From contig NZ_SJKB01000007.1 in NCBI RefSeq assembly GCF_004331465.1, positions 422,520 through 486,519 on the forward strand: DNA of 64,000 nt. The letters run 5' to 3'. Positions 1 through 8,174 of this stretch are shown in pieces. The position numbers and the translations under genes are program-made. Positions within the stretch are counted from its first letter, which is position 1; every line of letters starts with the position of its first letter. The DNA comes from Kribbella pittospori. Lineage in GTDB: Bacteria > Actinomycetota > Actinomycetes > Propionibacteriales > Kribbellaceae. Below the pieces are notes generated by a model. That model worked only from the letters and a program-made list of their open reading frames with translations. It had not been told where the DNA came from and did not search any database.

Positions 1-188
1 CCTTGGCGGTCCTGTTGGCGATCACCTTGCAGGCAATCGCCGACCGGGCCATGCATCTGACGCCCAGGACCGCCGACGACTGGGTCGGCCATGCCGCCCT
101 CAACGCCCTCGCCACGGCGACCATCCTGCACGTCGCCATCGGACGTCGCTGGCCGTTCCCACACCCGGCCGAGCAGGCAGTCAGTTGA
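1..188 (+). CDS. C-terminal fragment of a membrane protein (5' end outside window)
   Basis: An open frame enters from the left edge and stops at TGA 186-188. The visible 61 residues contain two hydrophobic stretches (about residues 1-17 and 28-47 of the fragment) followed by a short polar tail, which suggests the end of a polytopic membrane protein. The family is not recognisable from this piece. It converges tail to tail with the metallo-hydrolase gene on the other strand, overlapping it by 8 bases. The frame could begin upstream of the window; the TTG at base 3 should not be taken as a start. Confidence 0.5.
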   Translation, partial: LAVLLAITLQAIADRAMHLTPRTADDWVGHAALNALATATILHVAIGRRWPFPHPAEQAVS

Positions 189-798
189 TGTCTAGCGTGT
201 CGCCCGGGGCGAGGGCGTGGTACGGGCGCTCGTCGGAGTTGAGGAAGCGGCCCATCATGCCGAGGCCGAGCGGGCTGAGCAGCGCGTCGTGGATGCCGAC
301 CAGCTGCTGGGACTTGATCTCGCGGGCGTAGCCAACGGCCGGCGGCAGCGCGAACCACGGGCCGGAGATCGGCACCAGGTTGGTGTGGACGGCGCGGTCC
401 GGCTGGGTGAACGAGTCGCCCGGGTGGTACACCGCGTCCTCGATCAGGAAGCCGATGTTCTCGCACGGAACGCCCAGCTCCGGCAGGATCACCGCGTGGT
501 CCTTGCCGTAGGCACTGATCCGGAATCCGGCCGCCTCGAACGACTGCCCGCCGGCCACCACATTCACCCGGTCGCCCAGGTCGGACAACTGCTCGGCGAC
601 ACCGGAGTTCGTGTAGACCGGCGCGTCCAGTGCCTTCACCCGATCGATGTCGATGTGGTCCTGGTGCTCGTGCGTGACCAGGATCGCGTCGGCCCGCTCG
701 AACGCGGCGTCCTCACTGAACGACCCCGGATCGACCAGCAGCACCTTCCCGTCCTTCTCGATCCGCACACAAGCATGCGTGAACTTCGTGAGCTTCAT
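181..798 (-). CDS. Metallo-beta-lactamase superfamily hydrolase (UlaG-like)
   Basis: Protein of 205 residues. The metal-binding signature HEHQDH lies at residues 43-48, after a short beta-rich start with VDPG at 22-25, and a second metal-region motif YHPGDS is further on. This is the compact UlaG/YtnP-like single-domain layout; the substrate cannot be read from sequence. The ATG at 798 shares its A with the TGA stop of menF (TGATG), so the gene is probably translationally coupled to menF and lies second in that leftward operon. A longer open frame upstream only reads the menF coding region in another phase, so the ATG at 798 is preferred. Confidence 0.85.
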   Translation of the reverse strand: MKLTKFTHACVRIEKDGKVLLVDPGSFSEDAAFERADAILVTHEHQDHIDIDRVKALDAPVYTNSGVAEQLSDLGDRVNVVAGGQSFEAAGFRISAYGKDHAVILPELGVPCENIGFLIEDAVYHPGDSFTQPDRAVHTNLVPISGPWFALPPAVGYAREIKSQQLVGIHDALLSPLGLGMMGRFLNSDERPYHALAPGDTLDIN

Positions 799-2069
799 CA
801 GTCTCCCAACGCGTCTCTCATCGGAACCAGCTTGGCGTTCGTTTCCGCCAGCTCGGCGACGGGATCGGAGCCCGCCACGATGCCCGCGCCGGCGAAGAGC
901 CGCATCCGGCGTGGGTTGTCCGGGTCGGCCTGGCCACAGCGCAGTGCGATGCACCACTCACCGTCCCCGGCCGCGTCCATCCATCCGACCGGTCCGCTGA
1001 ACCGGCCGCGCTGCATCCCCTCGATCTCACCGATCAGGTTGCGGGCGACCGGCGTCGGCGTACCGCAGATCGCCGCGGACGGGTGCAGCGCGGCGGCGAG
1101 GCCGAGCGCGGACGCTCCGTTCGCGGCGACGCCGGCGACGTCGGAGGCGAGATGCATCACATTCGGCAGGTGCAGGACGAACGGCGTCTCGGGCACCTGC
1201 ATCGACTTGCAGTGCGGCTTGAGCGCTTCGGCCACCGACCGTACTGCGTACTCGTGCTCCTCCAGGTCCTTGCTCGACCGGGCCAGCGACGCGGCCAGCG
1301 CCAGGTCGTGCGCGTCGTCCCCAGTACGGCGGATCGTGCCGGCCAGCACGCGGGACGTGATGAGGCCCTTCTCCCGCCGGACCAGCAGCTCCGGGGTGGC
1401 ACCGATCAGGCCGTCGACGGAGAACGTCCAGCAGTTCGGGTACGCCGCGGCCAGCCGGCGCAACGGCCAGCGCAGGTCGATCGGCTGCTCGGCGATCGCG
1501 ATCAGATCGCGGGCCAGCACCACCTTGTCCAGCTCGCCGGCCGTGATCCGCTGGACCGCGTCCGCGACGATGCTCGACCAGTCCGTTCCGGACCGGGCTC
1601 CGTCGGAGAACGTCACGTCGTACACCGGGTTCGGCTCGTTCGCGACCAGCTCGGGCGGCGCGGTCAGCGAACTGGCCGGCGAGATCGTGGTCACCCAGGT
1701 GGTGCCGCCGCGGCGGCCGACGATCACCTCGGGAACGACCAGCTCACTCGGGTCCTGGTCGGTGAACCCGAACGATCCGAAGCAGACCAGTCCCGATCCT
1801 GGTACGCCGACCTCGTCGCGGATCACGGCGGCCGCGACCAGCTCCTTCCACCAGGACACCGCATCCTGGAAGCGGTTGCTGCCGGCAACATCGAGGCGGG
1901 CCGCGACGCCCCAGCCGACCTGGCCGTCGCCACGTCGTACCCAGGCCAGGCCGCCCTCGGTGGGCAGATGGTCCATCAGTTGCGCCGACACTCCGTCGAC
2001 GGGCTGGCTGCGGATCACCAGATGGGGCGCCGGCTGATGACCGGATCGGACCGGGTCAGACAAGCTCAC
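798..2069 (-). CDS. menF: Isochorismate synthase
   Basis: Protein of 423 residues of the chorismate-binding (anthranilate synthase component I/EntC/MenF) family. It isomerises chorismate to isochorismate, the first committed step to menaquinone. Family marks are ELDKVVLAR in the middle, the AGTIRRTG block, HPSAAICGTPTP, EGMQRGRFSGPVGW and the C-terminal GAGIVAGSDP with a conserved downstream ELAETNAKL. The GTG at 2069 is chosen because AGGAG lies 8 bases ahead; the frame stays open further upstream without a better site. A siderophore-type isochorismate synthase is the alternative, but the divergent neighbour menG and the menJ-like gene favour menaquinone. Confidence 0.93.
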   Translation of the reverse strand: MSLSDPVRSGHQPAPHLVIRSQPVDGVSAQLMDHLPTEGGLAWVRRGDGQVGWGVAARLDVAGSNRFQDAVSWWKELVAAAVIRDEVGVPGSGLVCFGSFGFTDQDPSELVVPEVIVGRRGGTTWVTTISPASSLTAPPELVANEPNPVYDVTFSDGARSGTDWSSIVADAVQRITAGELDKVVLARDLIAIAEQPIDLRWPLRRLAAAYPNCWTFSVDGLIGATPELLVRREKGLITSRVLAGTIRRTGDDAHDLALAASLARSSKDLEEHEYAVRSVAEALKPHCKSMQVPETPFVLHLPNVMHLASDVAGVAANGASALGLAAALHPSAAICGTPTPVARNLIGEIEGMQRGRFSGPVGWMDAAGDGEWCIALRCGQADPDNPRRMRLFAGAGIVAGSDPVAELAETNAKLVPMRDALGD

Positions 2070-2211
2070 GGCACCACTCCTCGCTAGCGCTCCGGCCCCG
2101 GGTCGCGATGGCCGGTCGAAAACACGGAGATGCACTCACGAGATGCAAGCGTATGCCTGCCCGATGTCCAGTGAGTTTCGGCGCCCGTCTGGCCCGTGAT
2201 GAACTAGACAG

Positions 2212-2910
2212 GTGACCCGCGCAGATCTGACCAAGGAACCGCAGGCCGTGGCGGCCATGTTCGACAACGTGGCCGAGGGGTACGACCGGACCAACGCGGT
2301 GGCGACCATGGGTCTGGAGAAGCACTACTGGCGGCCGCAGACGCTGGCCGAGATCGCGCCGCGCAAGGGCATGAAGATCCTCGACCTGGCCGCCGGGACC
2401 GGTGCGTCCAGCATCAGGTTGCGGGAGGCCGGCGCCGAGGTGGTGTCGTGCGACTTCTCGGTCGGGATGCTGCGGGTCGGCAAGCGCCGCTACCCGGACC
2501 TCGACCTGATCGCCGGGGACGCGCTGCGGCTGCCGTTCGCCGACTCGACGTTCGACGTGGTGACGATCTCCTGGGCGCTGCGGAACGTGAACGACGTCAC
2601 GGTCGCGCTGCAGGAGATGCTGCGGGTGACCCGGCCGGGCGGACGGCTCGTCGTACTGGAGAACTCGCACCCGACCTGGAAGCCGTTCCGGATCGCCTAC
2701 CTGGAGTACATGATGCGGGCGGTTCCGGTGGTCGCGAAGGCGGTGTCGACCAACCCGGACGCGTACGAGTACCTGGCCGAGTCGGTCCGCGCCTGGCCAG
2801 GTCAGGCACCGTTGGCCAGGACCATCGAGGCCTCGGGCTGGACCCGGGTCCAGTGGCGCAACCTGACCGGTGGTCTGGTCGCCATCCACCGGGCGGTCAA
2901 GCCCGCGTAA
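2212..2910 (+). CDS. menG: Demethylmenaquinone methyltransferase
   Basis: Protein of 232 residues in the UbiE/MenG class I methyltransferase family; it adds the ring methyl group to demethylmenaquinone using S-adenosylmethionine. The family start motif FDNVAEGYDRTN is at about 17-28, the SAM-binding DLAAGTG at 58-64, and GDALRLPF plus the TISWALRNV block follow. GTG 2212 gives the usual length. Only a weak GACAGG lies before the start. It is divergent from menF and upstream of the menJ-like gene. Its TAA stop falls inside a 12-bp palindrome that starts the menJ upstream region. Confidence 0.95.
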   Translation: MTRADLTKEPQAVAAMFDNVAEGYDRTNAVATMGLEKHYWRPQTLAEIAPRKGMKILDLAAGTGASSIRLREAGAEVVSCDFSVGMLRVGKRRYPDLDLIAGDALRLPFADSTFDVVTISWALRNVNDVTVALQEMLRVTRPGGRLVVLENSHPTWKPFRIAYLEYMMRAVPVVAKAVSTNPDAYEYLAESVRAWPGQAPLARTIEASGWTRVQWRNLTGGLVAIHRAVKPA

Positions 2911-2950
2911 TTACGCAAGAAAATCTGCGCGTAATTTGCTTGCAGGCAAG
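2905..2950. promoter_or_regulatory. Cluster of palindromes upstream of the menJ-like gene
   Basis: GCGTAATTACGC (2905-2916) is a perfect 12-bp palindrome overlapping the menG stop. Its half GCGTAATT recurs at 2929-2936, and CTTGC-AG-GCAAG follows at 2939-2950. The area is AT-rich compared with its surroundings. A possible -10 (TAGACT) lies further down near 2990. The set looks like an operator/promoter for the menJ-like gene and perhaps the nuo block; the regulator is unknown. Confidence 0.45.
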
Positions 2951-3062
2951 GGAGTCAGGGCCGGTTTCGTGTCCGCGTCAGGCAGTCCTAGACTGTCGGG
3001 TGACGAGGCTTAGTGAATCCCTTCACGAGCGCACAGCCCCCAAAATCAGGCCGGGAATCGAG

Positions 3063-4376
3063 ATGAGCCAGAGCGTGCCGCACGGGCAGCAGGCCGAGAC
3101 CGCCGATGTGATCGTCGTCGGCGCCGGACCCGCAGGCTCGGCCGCCGCGTACCACCTGGCCAACGCCGGCCTCGACGTCCTGCTGCTGGAGAAGACGGCC
3201 TTCCCGCGCGAGAAGGTGTGCGGCGACGGGCTCACCCCGCGCGGCACCAAGCAGCTCATCAACATGGGCATCGACATCTCCGAAGAGGCCGGCTGGATCC
3301 GCAACTACGGTCTGCGTATCCAGGGCTCCGGACATGTCCTGCAACTGGACTGGCCGGACCTGTCCAGCCACCCGAACTACGGCCTGACCCGGAACCGGAT
3401 GGACTTCGACGACATGCTCGCCCGGCAGGCCGTGAAGGCCGGGGCGCGGCTGCGCGAGCGGACCAACGTGAGCGGCCCGATCCTGGACGACCGGGGCCAC
3501 ATCGTCGGTGTCACCGCGAAGCCGGTCGACGACAACGGCCGCCGGGCCGGTGACGACCTGGAGTTCCGGGCGCCGCTGGTGATGGCCGCCGACGGCAACT
3601 CGTCCCGGCTGAGCATCGCGATGGGCCTGCACAAGCGCGACGACCGCCCGATGGGTGTCGCGGTCCGGACGTACTTCACCAGCCCGCGGACCAACGACGA
3701 CTACCTGGAGTCCTGGCTCGAGTTGTGGGCCGACGACCCCAAGCAGCCCGGTGGCCGCGTGCTGCTGCCCGGGTACGGCTGGATCTTCGGGATGGGCGAC
3801 GGCACGGTGAACGTCGGCCTCGGCATCCTGAACACCTCCGACGCCTTCGGCAAGGTCGACTACGCCGACCTGCTGAAGCAGTGGCTGAAGAACACGCCGG
3901 AGGAGTGGCAGTTCCGCGACGAGTTCCAGACCATCCCGATCCGTGGTGCCGCGCTGCCGATGGGCTTCAACCGGCAGCCGCACTACACCCGCGGCCTGAT
4001 GCTGCTCGGCGACGCCGGCGGCATGGTCAACCCGTTCAACGGCGAGGGCATCCCGTACGCGATGGAGTCCGGGGCGTTCGCCGCCGAGGTCGCCGCCCAG
4101 GCACTGCGCCGGCAGCCGAACCAGCGCGAGCGTGCGCTGACGGCGTACCCGAAGGCGCTGAAGCAGGAGTACGGCGGCTATTACACACTCGGCCGGATCT
4201 TCGTGAAGCTGATCGGAAATCCGGAGGTGATGCGGCTGTGCACGAAGTACGGACTGCCGCGCACCACGCTGATGAAGTTCACCTTGAAGTTGCTCGCGAA
4301 CCTCACCGACCCGCGGGACGGGGACGTGATGGACAAGATCATCAACGGTCTCACCAAGCTCGCACCGGCGGCCTGA
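3063..4376 (+). CDS. menJ: Geranylgeranyl reductase family flavoprotein (menaquinone side-chain reductase type)
   Basis: Protein of 437 residues. The FAD-binding GAGPAG is at 20-25, followed by LLEKTAFPREKVCGDGLTPRG, typical of the geranylgeranyl reductase branch of flavoprotein monooxygenase-like enzymes, and GDAGGMVNPFNGEG near residue 315 for the second FAD contact. In mycobacteria the homologous MenJ saturates one isoprene unit of menaquinone. Position between menG and nuoA supports the same job here; archaeal-lipid-type or chlorophyll-type activity is not expected. The ATG at 3063 is chosen as the first start placing the Rossmann motif at the usual distance; an open frame continues upstream over menG in another phase and is not used. 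Confidence 0.88.
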   Translation: MSQSVPHGQQAETADVIVVGAGPAGSAAAYHLANAGLDVLLLEKTAFPREKVCGDGLTPRGTKQLINMGIDISEEAGWIRNYGLRIQGSGHVLQLDWPDLSSHPNYGLTRNRMDFDDMLARQAVKAGARLRERTNVSGPILDDRGHIVGVTAKPVDDNGRRAGDDLEFRAPLVMAADGNSSRLSIAMGLHKRDDRPMGVAVRTYFTSPRTNDDYLESWLELWADDPKQPGGRVLLPGYGWIFGMGDGTVNVGLGILNTSDAFGKVDYADLLKQWLKNTPEEWQFRDEFQTIPIRGAALPMGFNRQPHYTRGLMLLGDAGGMVNPFNGEGIPYAMESGAFAAEVAAQALRRQPNQRERALTAYPKALKQEYGGYYTLGRIFVKLIGNPEVMRLCTKYGLPRTTLMKFTLKLLANLTDPRDGDVMDKIINGLTKLAPAA

Positions 4377-4400
4377 CCGGCGGGGCGAGTGAGTTGAGCC

Positions 4401-4427
4401 ACAGCAGTACTGATAACACAGTGCTGT
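4401..4427. promoter_or_regulatory. Inverted repeat upstream of nuoA
   Basis: ACAGCA (4401-4406) and TGCTGT (4422-4427) form a 6-bp inverted repeat with a 15-base AT-richer centre, in the 108-base gap before nuoA. It may be the operator or promoter zone of the 14-gene nuo operon. It does not resemble the Rex site (TGTGAA-type) known from streptomycetes. A GGGAG ribosome binding site is at 4472-4476, 8 bases ahead of nuoA. Confidence 0.3.
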
Positions 4428-4484
4428 TCCGAAACAGACAGAAGAAGACAGACCACCGGCTGAAGGAGAGGGAGCACGAGACCG

Positions 4485-4844
4485 ATGCACCCTTACGTAC
4501 CGATCCTCGTTCTCGGTGTACTCGCGGCGATCTTCGTGGCGGGCACGCTGGTGACGAGCGCGCTGGTCGGACCCAAGCGCTACAACCGGGCCAAGCTCGA
4601 CTCCTACGAGTGCGGGATCGAGCCGACCCCGCAGCCGGTCGGTGGCGGGCGCTTCCCGGTGAAGTACTACATCACCGCGATGCTCTTCATCGTGTTCGAC
4701 ATCGAGATCATCTTCCTCTACCCGTGGGCGGTCGCCTTCGACCAGATGGCGCTGTTCGGGTTGGTCGAGATGGTCATCTTCATCGTCACCGTCTTCGTCG
4801 CGTATGCCTACGTGTGGCGTCGCGGCGGACTGGAGTGGGACTGA
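4485..4844 (+). CDS. nuoA: NADH-quinone oxidoreductase subunit A
   Basis: Protein of 119 residues with three membrane helices. It carries the family hallmarks: the loop YECGIEP with the conserved cysteine, RFPVKYY, and the FDIE acidic pair followed by FLYPWA. First gene of the complete nuo operon and the first membrane subunit beside the quinone site. A purine-rich region with GAAGGAG and GGGAG precedes the ATG. Three bases separate it from nuoB. Confidence 0.97.
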   Translation: MHPYVPILVLGVLAAIFVAGTLVTSALVGPKRYNRAKLDSYECGIEPTPQPVGGGRFPVKYYITAMLFIVFDIEIIFLYPWAVAFDQMALFGLVEMVIFIVTVFVAYAYVWRRGGLEWD

Positions 4845-4847
4845 GCT

Positions 4848-5402
4848 ATGGGTGTTGAGGAACAGCTTCCGGCCGGCGTACTGCTGACCACGATCGAGGG
4901 CCTGTCCGGCTACATGCGCAAGGCCTCGTTGTGGCCGGCAACCTTCGGGCTGGCCTGCTGCGCGATCGAGATGATGACCACCGGTGCGCCGCGCTACGAC
5001 GCGGCCCGGTTCGGGATGGAGGTCTTCCGGGCGTCGCCGCGGCAGGCCGACCTGATGATCGTGGCCGGCCGGGTGAGCCAGAAGATGGCCCCGGTCCTGC
5101 GCCAGATCTACGACCAGATGCCGAACCCGAAGTGGGTGCTGGCGATGGGTGTCTGCGCGTCGTCCGGCGGCATGTTCAACAACTACGCGATCGTGCAGGG
5201 CGTGGACCACGTCGTACCGGTCGACATGTACCTGCCCGGCTGCCCGCCGCGGCCGGAGATGCTGCTGGACGCGTTCCTGAAGCTGCACGACGACATCCAG
5301 CACAGCAAGCTCGGCGCGAACAAGCGGGCGGAGCTGCAGGAGCGGGAGGTCGCCGCACTGGCTGCCTCGCCGACGATCGAGATGAAGGGGCTTCTTCGGT
5401 GA
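4848..5402 (+). CDS. nuoB: NADH-quinone oxidoreductase subunit B
   Basis: Protein of 184 residues that holds the terminal 4Fe-4S cluster N2 next to the quinone pocket. Cysteine ligands are visible as the vicinal pair C37-C38 (LACCAIE), C103 (MGVCASSGG) and C132 in PGCPPRPE. Length is slightly longer than bacterial NuoB owing to a C-terminal helix. The stop overlaps the nuoC GTG (GTGA). Confidence 0.97.
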   Translation: MGVEEQLPAGVLLTTIEGLSGYMRKASLWPATFGLACCAIEMMTTGAPRYDAARFGMEVFRASPRQADLMIVAGRVSQKMAPVLRQIYDQMPNPKWVLAMGVCASSGGMFNNYAIVQGVDHVVPVDMYLPGCPPRPEMLLDAFLKLHDDIQHSKLGANKRAELQEREVAALAASPTIEMKGLLR

Positions 5403-6106
5403 GCGACACGCAACCCGAGAACCTCCCGGCGACTTCGGCCGCTGGGGACGCTCAGACTCCGTCGGCCGAGGTGGTGGACCAGCGCGAGGGCATGTTCGGT
5501 GTCCGCGGCACCGGTGACACCTCCGGCTTCGGCGGTCTGCGCCGCCAGGTCGCACTGCCGGGTGGTACGCCGAAGCCGTACGGCTCCTGGTTCGACGGCG
5601 CGACCGAGCGCCTCGAGGGCCTGGTCGGCGACGGCGCGATCGAGAAGGTCGTGGTCGACCGCAACGAACTGACCCTGCACATCAAGCGCGAGGACCTGGT
5701 CGAGGTCTGCCGGCACCTGCGCGACGACGAGGCGCTCCGGTTCGAGTTCTGCTCCGGCGTCAGCGGCGTGCACTACCCGAACGAGACCGGCCGCGAACTG
5801 CACGCGGTCTACCACCTGCTCTCGATCACGCACAACCGGCGGATCCGGCTGGAAGTCTCCTGCCCGGACGCCGACCCGCACATCCCGTCGGTCGTCTCGG
5901 TCTACCCGGCCAACGACTGGCACGAGCGGGAGACCTGGGACTTCTTCGGCATCGTCTTCGACGGACACCCGGCCTTGACCAGGATCCAGATGCCGGACGA
6001 CTGGCCCGGACACCCGCAGCGCAAGGACTACCCGCTCGGCGGGATCGACGTCGAGTACAAGGGCGCGGTCATCCCGCCGCCCGATACGCGGAGGTCGTAC
6101 AACTGA
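5399..6106 (+). CDS. nuoC: NADH-quinone oxidoreductase subunit C
   Basis: Protein of 235 residues, the 30-kDa-type subunit of the peripheral arm. The signature NDWHERETWDFFGIVFDGHP lies near residues 171-190 and is followed by the PQRKDYPLGG ending. An N-terminal stretch of about 45 polar residues is longer than in proteobacterial NuoC. GTG 5399 overlaps the nuoB stop by 4 bases, and its TGA shares one base with the nuoD ATG, so it is embedded by translational coupling on both sides. Confidence 0.96.
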   Translation: MSDTQPENLPATSAAGDAQTPSAEVVDQREGMFGVRGTGDTSGFGGLRRQVALPGGTPKPYGSWFDGATERLEGLVGDGAIEKVVVDRNELTLHIKREDLVEVCRHLRDDEALRFEFCSGVSGVHYPNETGRELHAVYHLLSITHNRRIRLEVSCPDADPHIPSVVSVYPANDWHERETWDFFGIVFDGHPALTRIQMPDDWPGHPQRKDYPLGGIDVEYKGAVIPPPDTRRSYN

Positions 6107-7443
6107 TGACCACAACTGACCCGTACGCGACCACTCGCGACACCACCGAGGGCAAGGTCTTCACCGTCACCGGCCAGGACTGGGACTCGGTCGTGGCCGG
6201 CCTCGGCGACGAGCCCGAAGAGCGCGTCGTCGTCAACATGGGCCCGCAGCACCCGTCCACCCACGGCGTGCTCCGGCTCATCCTCGAGCTCGAGGGCGAG
6301 ACGGTGACCGAGGCCCGCTGCGGCATCGGCTACCTGCACACCGGCATCGAGAAGAACATGGAGTTCCGCTCCTGGGTGCAGGGCGTCACGTTCTGCACCC
6401 GGATGGACTACCTGTCGCCGTTCTACAACGAGGCGGCCTACAGCCTCGCGGTCGAGCGGCTGCTCGGGATCGAGGACCAGATCCCGGAGAAGGCCAACGT
6501 GATGCGGGTGCTCCTGATGGAGCTCAACCGGATCTCGAGCCACCTGGTCTGCATCGCCACCGGTGGCATGGAGATCGGCGCGCTGACCGTGATGACGATC
6601 GGCTTCCGCGAGCGCGAGATGACGCTGGACCTGTTCGAGCTGATCACCGGCCTGCGGATGAACCACGCGTTCATCCGGCCGGGCGGTGTCGCCCAGGACC
6701 TGCCGCCGGGCGCGCTGGACAAGATCCGCGAGTACATCACCTGGATGAACAAGCACCTGCCCGAGTACGCCGAGCTGTGCAACGCCAACCCGATCTTCAA
6801 GGCCCGGCTGCAGAACGTCGGCTACCTGGATCTGGCCGGCTGCATGGCGCTGGGCATCTCCGGTCCGCCGGTGCGCTCGACCGGTTACGCGCTGGACCTG
6901 CGCAAGTCCCAGCCGTACTGCGGGTACGAGACGTACGACTTCGACGTACCGACCTGGGACTCCTCGGACTCCTACGGGCGGTTCCGCGTCCGGCTGCAGG
7001 AGATGCACGAGTCGCTGAAGATCGTCGAGCAGTGCGCCGACCGGCTGGCCAAGATGGAGGGCGAGCCGGTGATGGTGGCCGACAAGAAGATCGGCTGGCC
7101 GAGCCAGCTGGCCGTCGGCACCGACGGGATGGGCAACTCGCTCGACCACATCAAGCACATCATGGGCGAGTCGATGGAAGCGCTGATCCATCACTTCAAG
7201 CTGGTCACCGAGGGCTTCCGCGTGCCGGCCGGCCAGGCCTACGTGGCACTGGAGTCGCCGCGCGGCGAGCTGGGATGCCACCTGGTCTCCGACGGCGGCA
7301 CCAAGCCGTACCGGGCGCACTTCCGTGACCCGTCCTTCGCAAACCTGCAGGCGATGCCGATCATGTGCGAGGGCGCACAGGTCGCCGACGTGATCGTCGC
7401 CGTCGCCAGCCTTGACCCGGTGATGGGTGGAGTGGACCGATAG
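6106..7443 (+). CDS. nuoD: NADH-quinone oxidoreductase subunit D
   Basis: Protein of 445 residues, the 49-kDa-type subunit that forms the quinone cavity with NuoB. Motifs include NMGPQHPSTHGVLR near residue 45, GYLHTGIEKNME, LLMELNRISSHL, the GLRMNHAFIRPGGV region and the C-terminal ESPRGELG. The ATG overlaps the nuoC stop (TGATG). A TAG stop directly abuts the nuoE ATG. No residue of the active site appears missing. Confidence 0.98.
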   Translation: MTTTDPYATTRDTTEGKVFTVTGQDWDSVVAGLGDEPEERVVVNMGPQHPSTHGVLRLILELEGETVTEARCGIGYLHTGIEKNMEFRSWVQGVTFCTRMDYLSPFYNEAAYSLAVERLLGIEDQIPEKANVMRVLLMELNRISSHLVCIATGGMEIGALTVMTIGFREREMTLDLFELITGLRMNHAFIRPGGVAQDLPPGALDKIREYITWMNKHLPEYAELCNANPIFKARLQNVGYLDLAGCMALGISGPPVRSTGYALDLRKSQPYCGYETYDFDVPTWDSSDSYGRFRVRLQEMHESLKIVEQCADRLAKMEGEPVMVADKKIGWPSQLAVGTDGMGNSLDHIKHIMGESMEALIHHFKLVTEGFRVPAGQAYVALESPRGELGCHLVSDGGTKPYRAHFRDPSFANLQAMPIMCEGAQVADVIVAVASLDPVMGGVDR

Positions 7444-8172
7444 ATGGCCGAGAACCACGCGACTGCGACCGATGTCCCGGTGCCGTACAGCACCGGTGAC
7501 TCGAAGATCACCGACACCACGATCGCGGAGATGCGCGAGCTGGCCGCCCGGTACCCGGTCGGCCGGTCCGCGCTGCTGCCGATGCTGCACCTGGTGCAGT
7601 CGGTCGAGGGCCGGGTCACCCCGGAGGGCATCGAGGCGTGCGCCGAGATCCTCGGGCTGACCGGTGCCGAGGTGTCCGCGGTGGCGACCTTCTACACGAT
7701 GTACAAGCGCCGCCCGGTCGGTGACTACCACGTCGGGGTCTGCACCAACACGCTCTGCGCCGTCATGGGTGGCGACGTGATCTTCGACCGGCTCAAGCAG
7801 CACCTCGACGTCGGCAACGACGAGACCACCGAGGACGGCAAGATCACCCTCGAGCACCTGGAGTGCAACGCCGCCTGCGACTACGCGCCGGTGATGATGG
7901 TGAACTGGGAGTTCTTCGACGACATGACGCCGGAGTCGGCCACCCAACTGGTCGACGACCTGCGCGACGGCAACGAAGTGAAGTCCCCGCGCGGCGCGAC
8001 GATCTGCACCTGGAAGGAAGCCGAGCGCGTGCTGGCCGGCTTCCCCGACGGCCGCGCCGACGAGGGCCCGACCGGTGGCAAGGCCACTCTGGCCGGCCTC
8101 CGCCTGGCCCGCGAACGCAACTGGACCGCCCCTGGTGCTACGCAGGGTGCCGACACCCAGAAGGAGGACTGA
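7444..8172 (+). CDS. nuoE: NADH-quinone oxidoreductase subunit E
   Basis: Protein of 242 residues, the 24-kDa-type 2Fe-2S subunit of the NADH-oxidising module. The four cluster ligands are C100 and C105 (VCTNTLC) and C141 and C145 (ECNAAC). A C-terminal tail of roughly 75 residues beyond the thioredoxin-like domain is typical for actinobacteria. ATG 7444 follows the nuoD stop without any gap. AAGGAGG at the 3' end of the gene serves nuoF. Confidence 0.96.
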   Translation: MAENHATATDVPVPYSTGDSKITDTTIAEMRELAARYPVGRSALLPMLHLVQSVEGRVTPEGIEACAEILGLTGAEVSAVATFYTMYKRRPVGDYHVGVCTNTLCAVMGGDVIFDRLKQHLDVGNDETTEDGKITLEHLECNAACDYAPVMMVNWEFFDDMTPESATQLVDDLRDGNEVKSPRGATICTWKEAERVLAGFPDGRADEGPTGGKATLAGLRLARERNWTAPGATQGADTQKED

Positions 8173-8174
8173 CC

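Noticed and set aside
217..2037. Long open frame on the plus strand opposite menF
   Set aside because: High-GC shadow frame. The reverse strand holds a complete chorismate-binding enzyme and metallo-hydrolase; the plus frame has Arg/Ala-rich noise without domains.
4377..4484. Rex-type redox operator for nuo
   Set aside because: Streptomycete nuo operons are known Rex targets, but no TGTGAA...TTCACA element could be found here; only an ACAGCA/TGCTGT repeat.
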